A DNA stretch of 64,000 nucleotides. Origin: Endozoicomonas sp. SCSIO W0465. GTDB lineage: Bacteria > Pseudomonadota > Gammaproteobacteria > Pseudomonadales > Endozoicomonadaceae. The notes under the pieces are model-generated. The model was not told the DNA's origin. It saw only the letters and a program-made list of their open reading frames with translations, and searched no databases. Below are positions 52,068 to 61,212 of the stretch, in pieces. The stretch is from the NCBI RefSeq assembly GCF_023716865.1, contig NZ_CP092417.1:5434001-5498000 (forward strand), written 5' to 3'. Positions within the stretch are counted from its first letter, which is position 1. Each line of letters starts with the position of its first letter. The position numbers and the translations under genes were made by a program.

Positions 52068-53675
52068 GTAACTGTTCAGCACCCCCACATAAATCTGGAA
52101 TTTTCTGATTTTTATACCATCCTCTTAAGCACCATTTTTCCACAATATTCGCCAGCATGATTCCAGAACTACCCGCAACTATGTCGGCTGAGATTCTCTT
52201 GAAAGAGAATGCAGAGCTGCGGATGAGAGTTGCCTGTCTGGAAGAGCGATGTCGAGAATTGGAAGAAAAGGTTGGCAAGAACAGTCAAAACAGCAGCAAG
52301 CCGCCATCGTCTGATGGTTATCAAAAACCTTGTAAAAACAGTAATTCTCCAGATCATTCTGACGACCTTTCCGCAGATAAAGGTACCGATCCATCGGATG
52401 AAAAACCCAATCCTAAAAGTCTGAGACAGTCTTCTGGTAATAAAGCCGGTGGAAAGAAAGGGCATCAGGGCACTTGTCTTAAACAGGTCGATATCCCTGA
52501 CTATATTGAGTACCTTCCGGTTAAAGAATGCAATAAATGTCAGGCGTCTCTTCTTGATAGTGAGCCGGTCAAATATATTGAACGACAGGTGTTTGAACCA
52601 GGGAGACCGGGTGAATTTGAAGTAACGGCCCATAGAGCTGAAGTAAAAATCTGCACTTGTGGTTGTCGGAATCAGGCTGAATTCCCGGAAGGTGTTACCG
52701 CTGCCGCACAATATGGCTCAGCCACACAGGCTATGGCCGTCTATCTTAACCAATACCATTTCCTGCCTTTTAAGCGCGTGTCAGAGTATTTTAATACTCT
52801 CTATAAAATGAGTGTAAGTGCAGGCACTGTCGCCAATTTTGTGGCCAGAACCTATGAAAATCTGGCTTCTACTGAAGAGGTTATTCGTGACGCCTTGCGG
52901 GAATCGTCTGTTGCCGGAGCCGATGAAACGGGTATGCGGGCCGAGGGCTCTTTGCACTGGCTACACGTTATGCGGGATGAACAATGGACGCTCTACTACT
53001 TGTCTAAAAAGCGAGGTCGTGAGGCCATGGACACGATGGGCATACTGCTAACATTTGCAGGCGTTCTGGTTCATGATCATTGGAAATCCTATTTTGCATA
53101 TGCGGCAACTCACGTACTTTGCAATGCCCATCACCTGAGGGAGCTTTTGGGTGTTGTTGATAGGGACAGCAATCAACTGGCGTTGCGATTGATGAAGCTA
53201 CTGAGGCTTTCCTGGCATTACTGCAAGGGCTTTAAGACCATAGGTATGCTACAGATGCCAAGTGTTGTCTGTGAACGAATCGAGAAGATTTATGACCGGT
53301 TGCTTCAGCGGGCTCTAATGAAAGAAGTCGTCTATATGGAGAAGCAACGAGAGGAGCTTAAGCGCAAGAAAGTCAAGAATACTAAAGCTTACAATCTCTT
53401 CAAACGACTCACTGAGTTCAAGGCTGAGACACTGCGCTTCATGTCAGATTTTACCATTCCCTTCGATAACAATGGCAGTGAGCGGGATGTTCGAATGGCC
53501 AAGTTAAAGCAGAAAATCTCAGGCTGCTTCAGGAGTGCAGACGGTGGTTCTATGTTTGCACGGATTCGCAGCTATTTGTCGTCTGCCAGAAAACAGGGAA
53601 TGGACATATATCAATCACTTCATAGAGCTGTTCGGAATTACTGTAATATGCCTTTGCTCAGTGCTGAATAGTTAC
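52068..53675 (+). mobile_element. IS66-type element, copy 2 (1608 bp)
   Basis: Same ends as copy 1, flanked by a perfect 8-bp duplication GAAGTTTC (52060-52067 and 53676-53683). It is a clean insertion into the repeat array. Confidence 0.95.
52157..53671 (+). CDS. IS66-family transposase (copy 2), 504 aa
   Basis: Identical in translation to copies 1 and 3 except one Glu-to-Lys change in YLSKKRGREAMD (YLSEKRG elsewhere), caused by a single G-to-A at about 53006. The DDE positions are unaffected. Full domain description is given at copy 1 (46681). Confidence 0.95.
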   Translation: MIPELPATMSAEILLKENAELRMRVACLEERCRELEEKVGKNSQNSSKPPSSDGYQKPCKNSNSPDHSDDLSADKGTDPSDEKPNPKSLRQSSGNKAGGKKGHQGTCLKQVDIPDYIEYLPVKECNKCQASLLDSEPVKYIERQVFEPGRPGEFEVTAHRAEVKICTCGCRNQAEFPEGVTAAAQYGSATQAMAVYLNQYHFLPFKRVSEYFNTLYKMSVSAGTVANFVARTYENLASTEEVIRDALRESSVAGADETGMRAEGSLHWLHVMRDEQWTLYYLSKKRGREAMDTMGILLTFAGVLVHDHWKSYFAYAATHVLCNAHHLRELLGVVDRDSNQLALRLMKLLRLSWHYCKGFKTIGMLQMPSVVCERIEKIYDRLLQRALMKEVVYMEKQREELKRKKVKNTKAYNLFKRLTEFKAETLRFMSDFTIPFDNNGSERDVRMAKLKQKISGCFRSADGGSMFARIRSYLSSARKQGMDIYQSLHRAVRNYCNMPLLSAE

Positions 53676-53729
53676 GAAGTTTCAACGTGGCAAGTTTAAT
53701 GTAGTGGTCAAGTAAAAATGGACACCTGA

Positions 53730-54566
53730 TTAAGCCGCTTTCCTGAGTTCTTGTTGTTCAAAGTCCACAGGGCTCATGTTCATGTAACCAAGATAAGAGT
53801 GAAGTCTGCGGTTGTTGTAGAACAAAATATAATCAACAACTGTCGCCTCAACATCTGCCCTTGTTTCGAAAATATAATGGTCAGTCCTTTCTCGTTTCAT
53901 ACTGCCAAAAAATCGCTCCGTTACCGCATTATCCCAGCAATTTCCCTTACGACTCATACTGCATATCATGCCGTATTCCCTGAGCTGAGCCTGATAGTCC
54001 AGCGAGGCGTACTGGCTTCCCTGATCTGAGTGGTGAAGCACTCCCGAACCAGGCTTACGACTCCACCACGCCATTCTCAAGGCTTCCAGCGGCAGCTCTG
54101 TGGTCATACGCTTGTCCATTGACCAGCCTACTATCTTCCGGGAATAGAGATCCATAACCACTGCCAGATACAGCCAGCCTTCGCGAGTCCATAGATAAGT
54201 GATATCAGTCGTATAGACCCTGTTTGCCTCTGTGACAGCAAACTCCCTGTTCAGAAGATTTTCTGCTACCGGAAGCTTATGCTTGCTATTCGTCGTCACC
54301 TTGAATTTTTTTGCATACTTCACAACCAGTCCCAAGCGCTTCATCAGTGTTGCTGCTTGATAGCGGCCAATATTGTAACCCTTGCCTTGCAGGGCTTTTG
54401 CCATTCTCCGGCTGCCATATGAGCGATCGGAGTCGATAAAAATTTGTTGTGCATCAGAATCCAGGCGGAACTGCTTGGCCAGAGAGTCCTTCTGATGTTC
54501 CTGTTGATTCTGCCAGCGATAAAAGCCACTGCGCCCAACCTGCATTACTTTACAGAGCACCTGCAC
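53730..54566 (-). CDS. IS3-family OrfB / OrfAB integrase domain
   Basis: The 278-residue rve-type integrase has YTTDITYLWTREGWLYLAVV (first Asp), WSRKPGSGVLHHSDQGSQYA (second Asp) and SMSRKGNCWDNAVTERFFGS (Glu). Its usual expression is as an OrfAB fusion through a -1 shift at the A6G tract (54638-54644 complement), which adds GDGLLRERPVVRFAFIQQEK before the GTG at 54566. Intact, so this copy may be mobile. Confidence 0.9.
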   Translation of the reverse strand: MQVLCKVMQVGRSGFYRWQNQQEHQKDSLAKQFRLDSDAQQIFIDSDRSYGSRRMAKALQGKGYNIGRYQAATLMKRLGLVVKYAKKFKVTTNSKHKLPVAENLLNREFAVTEANRVYTTDITYLWTREGWLYLAVVMDLYSRKIVGWSMDKRMTTELPLEALRMAWWSRKPGSGVLHHSDQGSQYASLDYQAQLREYGMICSMSRKGNCWDNAVTERFFGSMKRERTDHYIFETRADVEATVVDYILFYNNRRLHSYLGYMNMSPVDFEQQELRKAA

Positions 54567-54604
54567 CGGATAGGCCTCCTTCTCCTGTTGTATAAATGCA
54601 AATC

Positions 54605-54907
54605 TTACAACAGGTCTTTCGCGAAGAAGGCCGTCGCCTTTTTTAATATTTCCTGTTCCATTTTCAACTGGCGGTTTTCAGCTTCCAGCTCTTTTATTCG
54701 CTGCTGATCAGGCGTCAAAGCTTGCTGCCCTTTGCCTGGAAAAGACATTTCCTTTTTTTCATCCTGTTCCCGTATCCAGCGTCTCAGGTTGCCATCATTG
54801 ATACCAAGACTTCTGGCAACCTCTGTTACAGCCTGCTTCTGCTCCACTACCATGGCAATGGCTTTACGCTTGAATTCCGGAGAATAATTTTTACGCTGCT
54901 TTGTCAC
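54605..54907 (-). CDS. IS3-family OrfA (copy 2), 100 aa
   Basis: Helix-turn-helix protein identical in translation to the OrfA at 48365. Its 3' end carries the slippery A-AAA-AAG used for OrfAB synthesis. Confidence 0.92.
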   Translation of the reverse strand: MTKQRKNYSPEFKRKAIAMVVEQKQAVTEVARSLGINDGNLRRWIREQDEKKEMSFPGKGQQALTPDQQRIKELEAENRQLKMEQEILKKATAFFAKDLL

Positions 54908-54973
54908 TTTCTACCTCGTCACTAACTGCACTATTGTGCTTAACGAGGTGTCCTAAGTCATTAAACCACTTCA

Positions 54974-55105
54974 TAAGCGTTACAACGCCAAAGAAGTGGA
55001 CGCTCTTTTAAACGCTTAAACCTTCAACGCTGTAACAAAATCGCCGCAAAGAAGTTTCAACGTGGCAAGTTTAAGCGTTACAACGCCAAAGAAGTGAAAA
55101 GTGAA
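54974..55105. repeat. Intergenic repeat array, second and third units
   Basis: The motifs AAGCGTTACAACGCCAAAGA, GCTCTTTTAAACGCTTAAAC and CTTCAACGCTGTAACAAAAT recur here. AAGCGTTACAACGCCAAAGA appears at 54975 and again at 55073, which sets the period at about 97 bases. The array is continued after the ISKra4-type element at 59796-59846. Confidence 0.8.
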
Positions 55106-55192
55106 GGGTGTTCTCTCTGAATAATTGAAACCTATGTGCACCCCAATCACGACTATTATGGGAACCATCTTTCACAGTCGTAATCTGTCGCC

Positions 55193-55311
55193 ATGCCTGC
55201 TTCTGTCGTTGCCCGTAAACCAAAAACCATTGTGTTGCAAATTGAAGTACCCATTGAATCTGGCAACATGCTGGATCTTGAAGATGGACTGCAGCGAGCA
55301 TTGAATGAAGC
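55193..55311 (+). pseudogene. ISKra4-type transposase (element C), N-terminal fragment
   Basis: From ATG 55193: PASVVARKPKTIVLQIEVPI ... LEDGLQRALNEA. This is the expected ISKra4 N-terminus. It is cut by the IS3-type element after GAAGC (55307-55311); the frame continues at 56991 as GQLGTKELLELF. Confidence 0.85.
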
Positions 55312-55341
55312 GGTGTTTGTCAACATAGTTGTCGCCTCAAC

Positions 55342-56283
55342 TTAAGCGGCTTTGCTTAGTTGATCATCAGCAGGTCTGTCGGGATTCAACCAGACTTCAT
55401 CAGCCAGATCCCAGTTCCTTGTTGACCTCTTTCCCCAGCGCTCTGGGTGACGTTCTTTGGCTTGTTCATAAACCTTTCTGCGGTTAGCCATAAGCACCTT
55501 GGTTTCACCACGATGCCTTTGCCCGGGTGTCAGAAATTTCAGCCCACTGTGCTTGTGCTCTTCGTTGTACCATTGGGCAAAACCATGCACCCAGCTACGT
55601 GCTGCTTCAAGATCAGCAAATGGCGTGCGCGGATAACCAGGGCGGTATTTCAGGGTTCTGAATATGGCCTCGGAAAAGGGGTTATCATCACTGACCCGGG
55701 GACGACTGAATGAGCTCACGACCCCAAGACGCTGCAGTGTTGACAGCATAGTGCCACCCTTCATGGGACTACCATTATCTGAGTGCAGAACCAGTGGCCA
55801 CTCCAAGGCTGCAATTCCCTGTTTGATACAGGCTTTAGTGATCATTTCTGATGCATGCTCAGCTGATTCGGTTTCATGAATTTCCCATGTAACAATCATA
55901 CGACTAAAGATGTCTATCACCAGGTACAGGTAATAAAACTGCCCCCGTATCGGAGAGCGCAGATAGGTAATATCCCAGGACCAGACCTGGTTGGGTCCGG
56001 TAGCACACCAGGACGTTGGCTTATACCTGTTTGGCTTGGCAGCACTGCCCCGATGATGCTGTTGCCCTGTTTCCTCCAACACCCGGTAAAATGTCCTTTC
56101 AGACCCCATATAGAGACCTTCATCTAACAATGTGGGCACAATCTGGCTGGGCGGAAGGCTTTTGAACCGCTCGCTGTTACAGACGTCAACAATCGCCTGT
56201 CGCTCAGCTTCAGAAAACTTGTTAACCGGTTCTGGCCTGTCAGCATTTTTGCGATTATCTGCGCGCACGTCATCACCCTGCAT
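55342..56283 (-). CDS. IS3-type OrfB integrase (second IS3 element), 313 aa
   Basis: The rve core has VWSWDITYLRSPIRGQFYYL (first Asp), EWPLVLHSDNGSPMKGGTML (second Asp) and RPRVSDDNPFSEAIFRTLKY (Glu). A helix-turn-helix region lies upstream of the ATG in the same frame (LTERTVQRWMQGDD, to about 56440), so the active protein is probably an OrfAB fusion made by a -1 shift on the A6G tract at 56439-56445 (complement). Length is otherwise normal. Confidence 0.88.
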   Translation of the reverse strand: MQGDDVRADNRKNADRPEPVNKFSEAERQAIVDVCNSERFKSLPPSQIVPTLLDEGLYMGSERTFYRVLEETGQQHHRGSAAKPNRYKPTSWCATGPNQVWSWDITYLRSPIRGQFYYLYLVIDIFSRMIVTWEIHETESAEHASEMITKACIKQGIAALEWPLVLHSDNGSPMKGGTMLSTLQRLGVVSSFSRPRVSDDNPFSEAIFRTLKYRPGYPRTPFADLEAARSWVHGFAQWYNEEHKHSGLKFLTPGQRHRGETKVLMANRRKVYEQAKERHPERWGKRSTRNWDLADEVWLNPDRPADDQLSKAA

Positions 56284-56402
56284 CCAGCGTTGTACAGTTC
56301 TTTCTGTAAGACCAAGGGCTTTGCAGGCTTTTGACTGACGAGCCCCATCTTTAACTGCCTGTTTAATCAGGCTAACAGCATTTTGTCGATCCGGGAGAGA
56401 GA

Positions 56403-56912
56403 CTAATCGTCCTCTGGCGCCCCCCAGATCTCTTGGGCCTTTTTTGTGAGTACCAGCAAGGCAGCAGTTTCTGCTAACGCCTTGTCCTTGCGATTGAGTT
56501 CACGCTCAAGCTTTTTGATGGTTTTCTTATCTTTTTTGTGTTCGTCAGACAGCGCCTTACGCTGTTTTGACTGACTTTCAGGCTGGACAGAAACACTGTT
56601 AATAAAGGCAGCCTTCCACTGCTGAATTTGTTCAGCAAACAGACCTTTTTTACGACAGTATTCAGCCATTTCTGCTTCATTTAACGCAGCCGTTTCAATG
56701 ATTACGGCTAACTTGTTTTCAGTTGTCCATTGATCTGGATTCTTTCCGTCGCCCGGCACAGGCACTCCTTTAGATACTGCTTTCTTTCGCCAAGTGTACA
56801 GGGTCACATCAGAGATACCAGTCTCACGTACCAACTGCGAAACTGGCACATTATTGGGTGGCATCATCTTCTGAATGATGGACTCTTTGAACTCTTCTGA
56901 ATAGCGGGCCAT
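56403..56912 (-). CDS. IS3-type OrfA (second IS3 element), 169 aa
   Basis: The protein begins MARYSEEFKESIIQKMMPPN, with helix-turn-helix DVTLYTWRKKAV, a further helical domain (ENKLAVIIETAALNEAEMAE), and a coiled-coil C-terminus (KKDKKTIKKLERELNRKDKA). The slippery A6G near LTKKAQ leads to OrfB. It is longer than usual OrfA proteins but normal for this IS3 branch. Confidence 0.88.
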   Translation of the reverse strand: MARYSEEFKESIIQKMMPPNNVPVSQLVRETGISDVTLYTWRKKAVSKGVPVPGDGKNPDQWTTENKLAVIIETAALNEAEMAEYCRKKGLFAEQIQQWKAAFINSVSVQPESQSKQRKALSDEHKKDKKTIKKLERELNRKDKALAETAALLVLTKKAQEIWGAPEDD

Positions 56913-56990
56913 TGATTACTCATAGACCGCCCCCTGTTGAGATTTCTAATTTCAGGAGAGGCGACAACTATGCTGACACAGGGGGGAAGC

Positions 56991-57556
56991 AGGACAGCTC
57001 GGAACAAAAGAGTTGCTTGAACTGTTTGAACCACCCAACAAAGACCCCATTGTCGTAAACCAGCAGAAGTGGAGTTACAAGGGAAAGGTGCTGAAGCGAT
57101 ATGAAACCATGTATGGATGTGTGCCTATGGAACGTTCTGTTTATCAGGGGGGCAGAGGTGGTGTTACGCTGGCGCCTCTTGATCTTCGCACCGGTATTGT
57201 CGGCTCAGCTACCCCCAAGTTTGCCAAAACACTCGCTTGGAAATACAGTCAGATGCCCGCTCCTGCTGTTAAAGAAGACTTTGCAACCAACCATCAAAGA
57301 ACTCTGTCTAACTCGTATATCAAGCATTTATCCGACAGGGTAGGTGCATTAATTGAAGACCAGAATGACATCGAATATGACTTGCCGCTCCTGCCAGAAC
57401 CTGTCGAAACCATTGCCATAGGTCTGGATGGCACCTGCATGTTGCTCTGTGAACACGGCTGGAGAGAAGCGATGTGTGGAACCCTGAGTCTTTACTCGGC
57501 CAATGGTGATCGATTGCACACTATTTATACCGCCAGCTCACCTGAATATGGCAAGC
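56991..57556 (+). pseudogene. ISKra4-type transposase (element C), central fragment
   Basis: The frame reads GQLGTKELLELFEPPNKDPI, YKGKVLKRYETMYGCVPMER, ATNHQRTLSNSYIKHLSDRV and IAIGLDGTCMLLCEHGWREA (first catalytic Asp), up to SSPEYGK. The IS66 copy 3 insertion at 57557 interrupts it; the next codons are at 59173. Confidence 0.85.
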
Positions 57557-59164
57557 GTAACTGTTCAGCACCCCCACATAAATCTGGAATTTTCTGATTT
57601 TTATACCATCCTCTTAAGCACCATTTTTCCACAATATTCGCCAGCATGATTCCAGAACTACCCGCAACTATGTCGGCTGAGATTCTCTTGAAAGAGAATG
57701 CAGAGCTGCGGATGAGAGTTGCCTGTCTGGAAGAGCGATGTCGAGAATTGGAAGAAAAGGTTGGCAAGAACAGTCAAAACAGCAGCAAGCCGCCATCGTC
57801 TGATGGTTATCAAAAACCTTGTAAAAACAGTAATTCTCCAGATCATTCTGACGACCTTTCCGCAGATAAAGGTACCGATCCATCGGATGAAAAACCCAAT
57901 CCTAAAAGTCTGAGACAGTCTTCTGGTAATAAAGCCGGTGGAAAGAAAGGGCATCAGGGCACTTGTCTTAAACAGGTCGATATCCCTGACTATATTGAGT
58001 ACCTTCCGGTTAAAGAATGCAATAAATGTCAGGCGTCTCTTCTTGATAGTGAGCCGGTCAAATATATTGAACGACAGGTGTTTGAACCAGGGAGACCGGG
58101 TGAATTTGAAGTAACGGCCCATAGAGCTGAAGTAAAAATCTGCACTTGTGGTTGTCGGAATCAGGCTGAATTCCCGGAAGGTGTTACCGCTGCCGCACAA
58201 TATGGCTCAGCCACACAGGCTATGGCCGTCTATCTTAACCAATACCATTTCCTGCCTTTTAAGCGCGTGTCAGAGTATTTTAATACTCTCTATAAAATGA
58301 GTGTAAGTGCAGGCACTGTCGCCAATTTTGTGGCCAGAACCTATGAAAATCTGGCTTCTACTGAAGAGGTTATTCGTGACGCCTTGCGGGAATCGTCTGT
58401 TGCCGGAGCCGATGAAACGGGTATGCGGGCCGAGGGCTCTTTGCACTGGCTACACGTTATGCGGGATGAACAATGGACGCTCTACTACTTGTCTGAAAAG
58501 CGAGGTCGTGAGGCCATGGACACGATGGGCATACTGCTAACATTTGCAGGCGTTCTGGTTCATGATCATTGGAAATCCTATTTTGCATATGCGGCAACTC
58601 ACGTACTTTGCAATGCCCATCACCTGAGGGAGCTTTTGGGTGTTGTTGATAGGGACAGCAATCAACTGGCGTTGCGATTGATGAAGCTACTGAGGCTTTC
58701 CTGGCATTACTGCAAGGGCTTTAAGACCATAGGTATGCTACAGATGCCAAGTGTTGTCTGTGAACGAATCGAGAAGATTTATGACCGGTTGCTTCAGCGG
58801 GCTCTAATGAAAGAAGTCGTCTATATGGAGAAGCAACGAGAGGAGCTTAAGCGCAAGAAAGTCAAGAATACTAAAGCTTACAATCTCTTCAAACGACTCA
58901 CTGAGTTCAAGGCTGAGACACTGCGCTTCATGTCAGATTTTACCATTCCCTTCGATAACAATGGCAGTGAGCGGGATGTTCGAATGGCCAAGTTAAAGCA
59001 GAAAATCTCAGGCTGCTTCAGGAGTGCAGACGGTGGTTCTATGTTTGCACGGATTCGCAGCTATTTGTCGTCTGCCAGAAAACAGGGAATGGACATATAT
59101 CAATCACTTCATAGAGCTGTTCGGAATTACTGTAATATGCCTTTGCTCAGTGCTGAATAGTTAC
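57557..59164 (+). mobile_element. IS66-type element, copy 3 (1608 bp)
   Basis: Same ends as the other copies, flanked by a perfect 8-bp duplication TGGCAAGC (57549-57556 and 59165-59172). Inserted in the ISKra4 element C transposase. Confidence 0.95.
57646..59160 (+). CDS. IS66-family transposase (copy 3), 504 aa
   Basis: Identical in translation to copy 1 at 46681, where domains are described. Complete and apparently intact. Confidence 0.95.
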   Translation: MIPELPATMSAEILLKENAELRMRVACLEERCRELEEKVGKNSQNSSKPPSSDGYQKPCKNSNSPDHSDDLSADKGTDPSDEKPNPKSLRQSSGNKAGGKKGHQGTCLKQVDIPDYIEYLPVKECNKCQASLLDSEPVKYIERQVFEPGRPGEFEVTAHRAEVKICTCGCRNQAEFPEGVTAAAQYGSATQAMAVYLNQYHFLPFKRVSEYFNTLYKMSVSAGTVANFVARTYENLASTEEVIRDALRESSVAGADETGMRAEGSLHWLHVMRDEQWTLYYLSEKRGREAMDTMGILLTFAGVLVHDHWKSYFAYAATHVLCNAHHLRELLGVVDRDSNQLALRLMKLLRLSWHYCKGFKTIGMLQMPSVVCERIEKIYDRLLQRALMKEVVYMEKQREELKRKKVKNTKAYNLFKRLTEFKAETLRFMSDFTIPFDNNGSERDVRMAKLKQKISGCFRSADGGSMFARIRSYLSSARKQGMDIYQSLHRAVRNYCNMPLLSAE

Positions 59165-59172
59165 TGGCAAGC

Positions 59173-59768
59173 AAAGCTTTATGGGCAAACTGGACGAGGA
59201 GATTGCAAAACTAAAACGCCTTTACCCACAAGCGACTTATGTGGGGGTCGCTGATGGGGCTAAAGAAAACTGGTGCTATCTGACGAAGCATACCTCTGCT
59301 CAGATACTCGATTTTTATCATGCCTCGGAATACTTGGCCGGGGCAGCAAAAGCATTATTTCCGGACAGTAAAGCCAGGAGAAAGGTCTGGTTAGAAGATA
59401 GGCTCCATAACTTGAAACACACATGCGGTGCGGCCAGGAAAATACTGAAGGAGATTGAATCAGCAGAACTCCCGAAAAAGACGACGGCACTGATAGAAAA
59501 GCGTTACAAGGCAGTGACCTACTTTACCAACAATCATCACTTAATGAAGTATCAAGAGGCTCTGGAGCACAACTGGCCGATCGGTTCCGGAGTCACAGAA
59601 GCAGCATGTAAGACATTGGTCAAACAACGGCTATGCAGTTCAGGAATGAGGTGGAAATTAGCCGGGGCAGAAGTACTGCTGGAAACAAGGTCTCTTATCC
59701 ATAGCAAGGGACGCTGGGAACAACTGTGGTCTAACGTTATGTCAGGCAAAGTTTTACTTGATTGCTAA
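59173..59768 (+). pseudogene. ISKra4-type transposase (element C), C-terminal fragment
   Basis: Continues the central fragment in frame: QSFMGKLDEEIAKLKRLYPQ, TYVGVADGAKENWCYLTKHT (second Asp), LDFYHASEYLAGAAKALFPD, and IGSGVTEAACKTLVKQRLCS with GMRW, ending at a TAA at 59766-59768. The three parts add up to 426 residues. Confidence 0.87.
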
Positions 59769-59795
59769 GTCAGCTATTAACCCGAGAGAGCACCC

Positions 59796-59839
59796 GAAGT
59801 GAACGCTCTTTTAAACGCTTAAACCTTCAACGCTGTAAC
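59796..59839. repeat. Last unit of the intergenic repeat array
   Basis: GCTCTTTTAAACGCTTAAAC and CTTCAACGCTGTAACAAAAT recur here directly before the ugd terminator. A shorter relative (ACGTTTAAACGCTTCAACAA) precedes the galU terminator at 50410, so both terminators lie in the same repeat context. Confidence 0.75.
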
Positions 59840-59859
59840 AAAATCGCCTCAGCGATTTT
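59840..59859 (-). terminator. Rho-independent terminator of ugd
   Basis: Stem AAAATCGC / GCGATTTT with loop CTCA, identical to the galU terminator, starting at the ugd stop codon. Confidence 0.8.
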
Positions 59860-60985
59860 TAATCCGATCCAAAAAGGTCGCGGGTATAGACCTTATCCAG
59901 CACATCCGCCAGCTCATCCACCAGACGGTTGGAGACGATCACATCAGCAGTCTGCTTGAACTCATCCAGATCGGTAATCACCCGTGAGTTAAAGAACTCC
60001 GCTTCTTCCAGCACCGGTTCATACACCACCACCTCGACACCCTTGGCCTTGATGCGCTTCATAATGCCCTGAATAGACGAAGCTCGGAAGTTATCGGAGC
60101 CAGCCTTCATAATCAGCCGGTAAACACCCACCACCTGTGGTTTGCGCTTGAGAATGGACTCGGCGACAAAATCCTTGCGGGTCGTGTTGGCATCCACAAT
60201 GGCGCCAATAATCAATAATATTGTTGGGCACATCCTGATAGTTAGCCAGTAGCTGTCGGGTATCCTTGGGCAGGCAGTAACCGCCGTAACCGAAGGAGGG
60301 GTTATTGTAGTGTCCGCCGTCCGCGGGTCGTAACCCACCCCTTCGATAATCTGGCGGGCATCCAGGCCATGAACCTCGGCGTAAGTATCCAGCTCATTAA
60401 AGTATGCCACCCGCATGGCCAGGTAGGTGTTGGAGAATAACTTGATGGCTTCCGCTTCAGTAGAGTCAGTAAACAAAACCGGGATATCGGTTTTCTCAGC
60501 ACCGTCTACCAGCAGCTGGGCAAAACGTTCTGCCCGTTCCGATTGCTCGCCCACAATAATCCGAGATGGATACAAATTGTCGTACAGCGCCTTGCCTTCC
60601 CGAAGAAACTCCGGTGAGAACATAATATTGTCACAACCCAGCTCTTCTTTAATTCGCTGGGTATAGCCAACAGGAACAGTAGATTTGATCACCATAACCG
60701 CATTGGGATTAATCGCCATTACCTGTTTAATCACCGCTTCCACAGAAGCGGTATTAAAGTAGTTGGTTTTGGGGTCATAATCCGTTGGCGTAGCAATAAT
60801 CACAAACTCCGCATCGGTATAGGCCAGTTGCGGTTCGGTGGTAGCTCTGAGGTTCAGTTCCCGGTTAGCCAGGAAGTCTTCAATTTCAGCATCAACAATG
60901 GGCGACAGTCGGTCGTTAATCATATCCACTTTTTGAGGAATGATATCAACGGCCATCACCGGGTTGTGTTGGGCAAATATTGATA
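59859..60985 (-). pseudogene. ugd: UDP-glucose 6-dehydrogenase, 5' truncated with two compensating frameshifts
   Basis: The gene is a close Ugd homologue: AVDIIPQKVDMINDRLSPIV, EFVIIATPTDYDPKTNYFNT, VIKSTVPVGYTQRIKEELGC, FSPEFLREGKALYDNLYPSR, then LIMKAGSDNFRASSIQGIMK and the end LADVLDKVYTRDLFGSD. Ugd oxidises UDP-glucose to UDP-glucuronate. Two defects are seen. The first 20 or so codons, with the NAD-binding GxGxxG, are missing; only IFAQHNPV remains upstream of the ATG. In addition, a one-base loss at about 60318 and a 7-bp duplication (ATTATTG twice, about 60207-60220) put about 32 codons out of frame. The lost segment encodes NPSFGYGGYCLPKD with the catalytic Cys; it is still legible in the other frame. 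The gene is probably inactive. Confidence 0.88.
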
Positions 60986-61212
60986 TGTGCCAAAGCCTCC
61001 CACAACAAAGTTGAGTAGACTGTCGCCTCTTTCAGGGGGGCGGCAGTTTATGAGTAGAGTTGATGGACGCAAGCTAAGCCACACTGTTCGCGAGTCTATT
61101 CGCATAGAGGCTATTCAAAAGTAGTTGGATGGTGCTGATGTCAAAGAAATTTCAGAGATATACAGTACAGATCACACCTGCGTATATGACTGGATCAACC
61201 GTTATAAAGAAG
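60986..61212 (+). pseudogene. IS630-family element, 5' fragment
   Basis: From ATG 61050 the frame reads MSRVDGRKLSHTVRESIRIE, AIQK, an in-frame TAG at 61122, then LDGADVKEISEIYSTDHTCV and YDWINRYKE, the typical IS630 helix-turn-helix N-terminus. It is cut off by the IS3 copy 3 end at 61213. The stretch upstream (GTAGACTGTCGCCTCTTTCA) is probably its terminal region and marks the ugd truncation point. Confidence 0.75.

Larger units (their letters stand above)
53700..54973 (-). mobile_element. IS3-family element, copy 2, complete (1274 bp)
   Basis: Inverted ends are TGTAGTGGTCAAGT (53700) and the complement of TGAAGTGGTTTAATGA (ending 54973), with GGACACCT and TTAAG shared further in. A 3-bp TAA is found on both sides. 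Two overlapping-frame genes, orfA and orfB, are present and intact. It sits in the repeat array. Confidence 0.9.
55312..56985 (-). mobile_element. Second IS3-type element (1674 bp) inside ISKra4 element C
   Basis: Related inverted ends share GTCAACATAGTTGTCGCCTC (left, from 55319) and GTCAGCATAGTTGTCGCCTC (right, complement). A 5-bp GAAGC duplication (55307-55311, 56986-56990) and exact restoration of the host frame define the borders. It carries orfA and orfB, distinct in sequence from the 1274-bp IS3 element. Confidence 0.85.
55106..59795 (+). mobile_element. ISKra4-type element C, interrupted by two other IS
   Basis: Ends are GGGTGTTCTCTC (55106) and GAGAGAGCACCC (ending 59795), with AAGTGAA on both sides. 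Without the internal IS3-type (55312-56985) and IS66 (57557-59164) elements and their duplications, about 1.4 kb remains, a normal size. Its transposase is spread over three fragments that join in frame. Confidence 0.85.

Noticed and set aside
51291..55095. The repeated TTTAAACG / CGTTACAG motifs as a replication origin or iteron cluster
   Set aside because: No DnaA boxes, rep gene or regular short spacing; the motifs belong to a longer repeat of about 95 bases.
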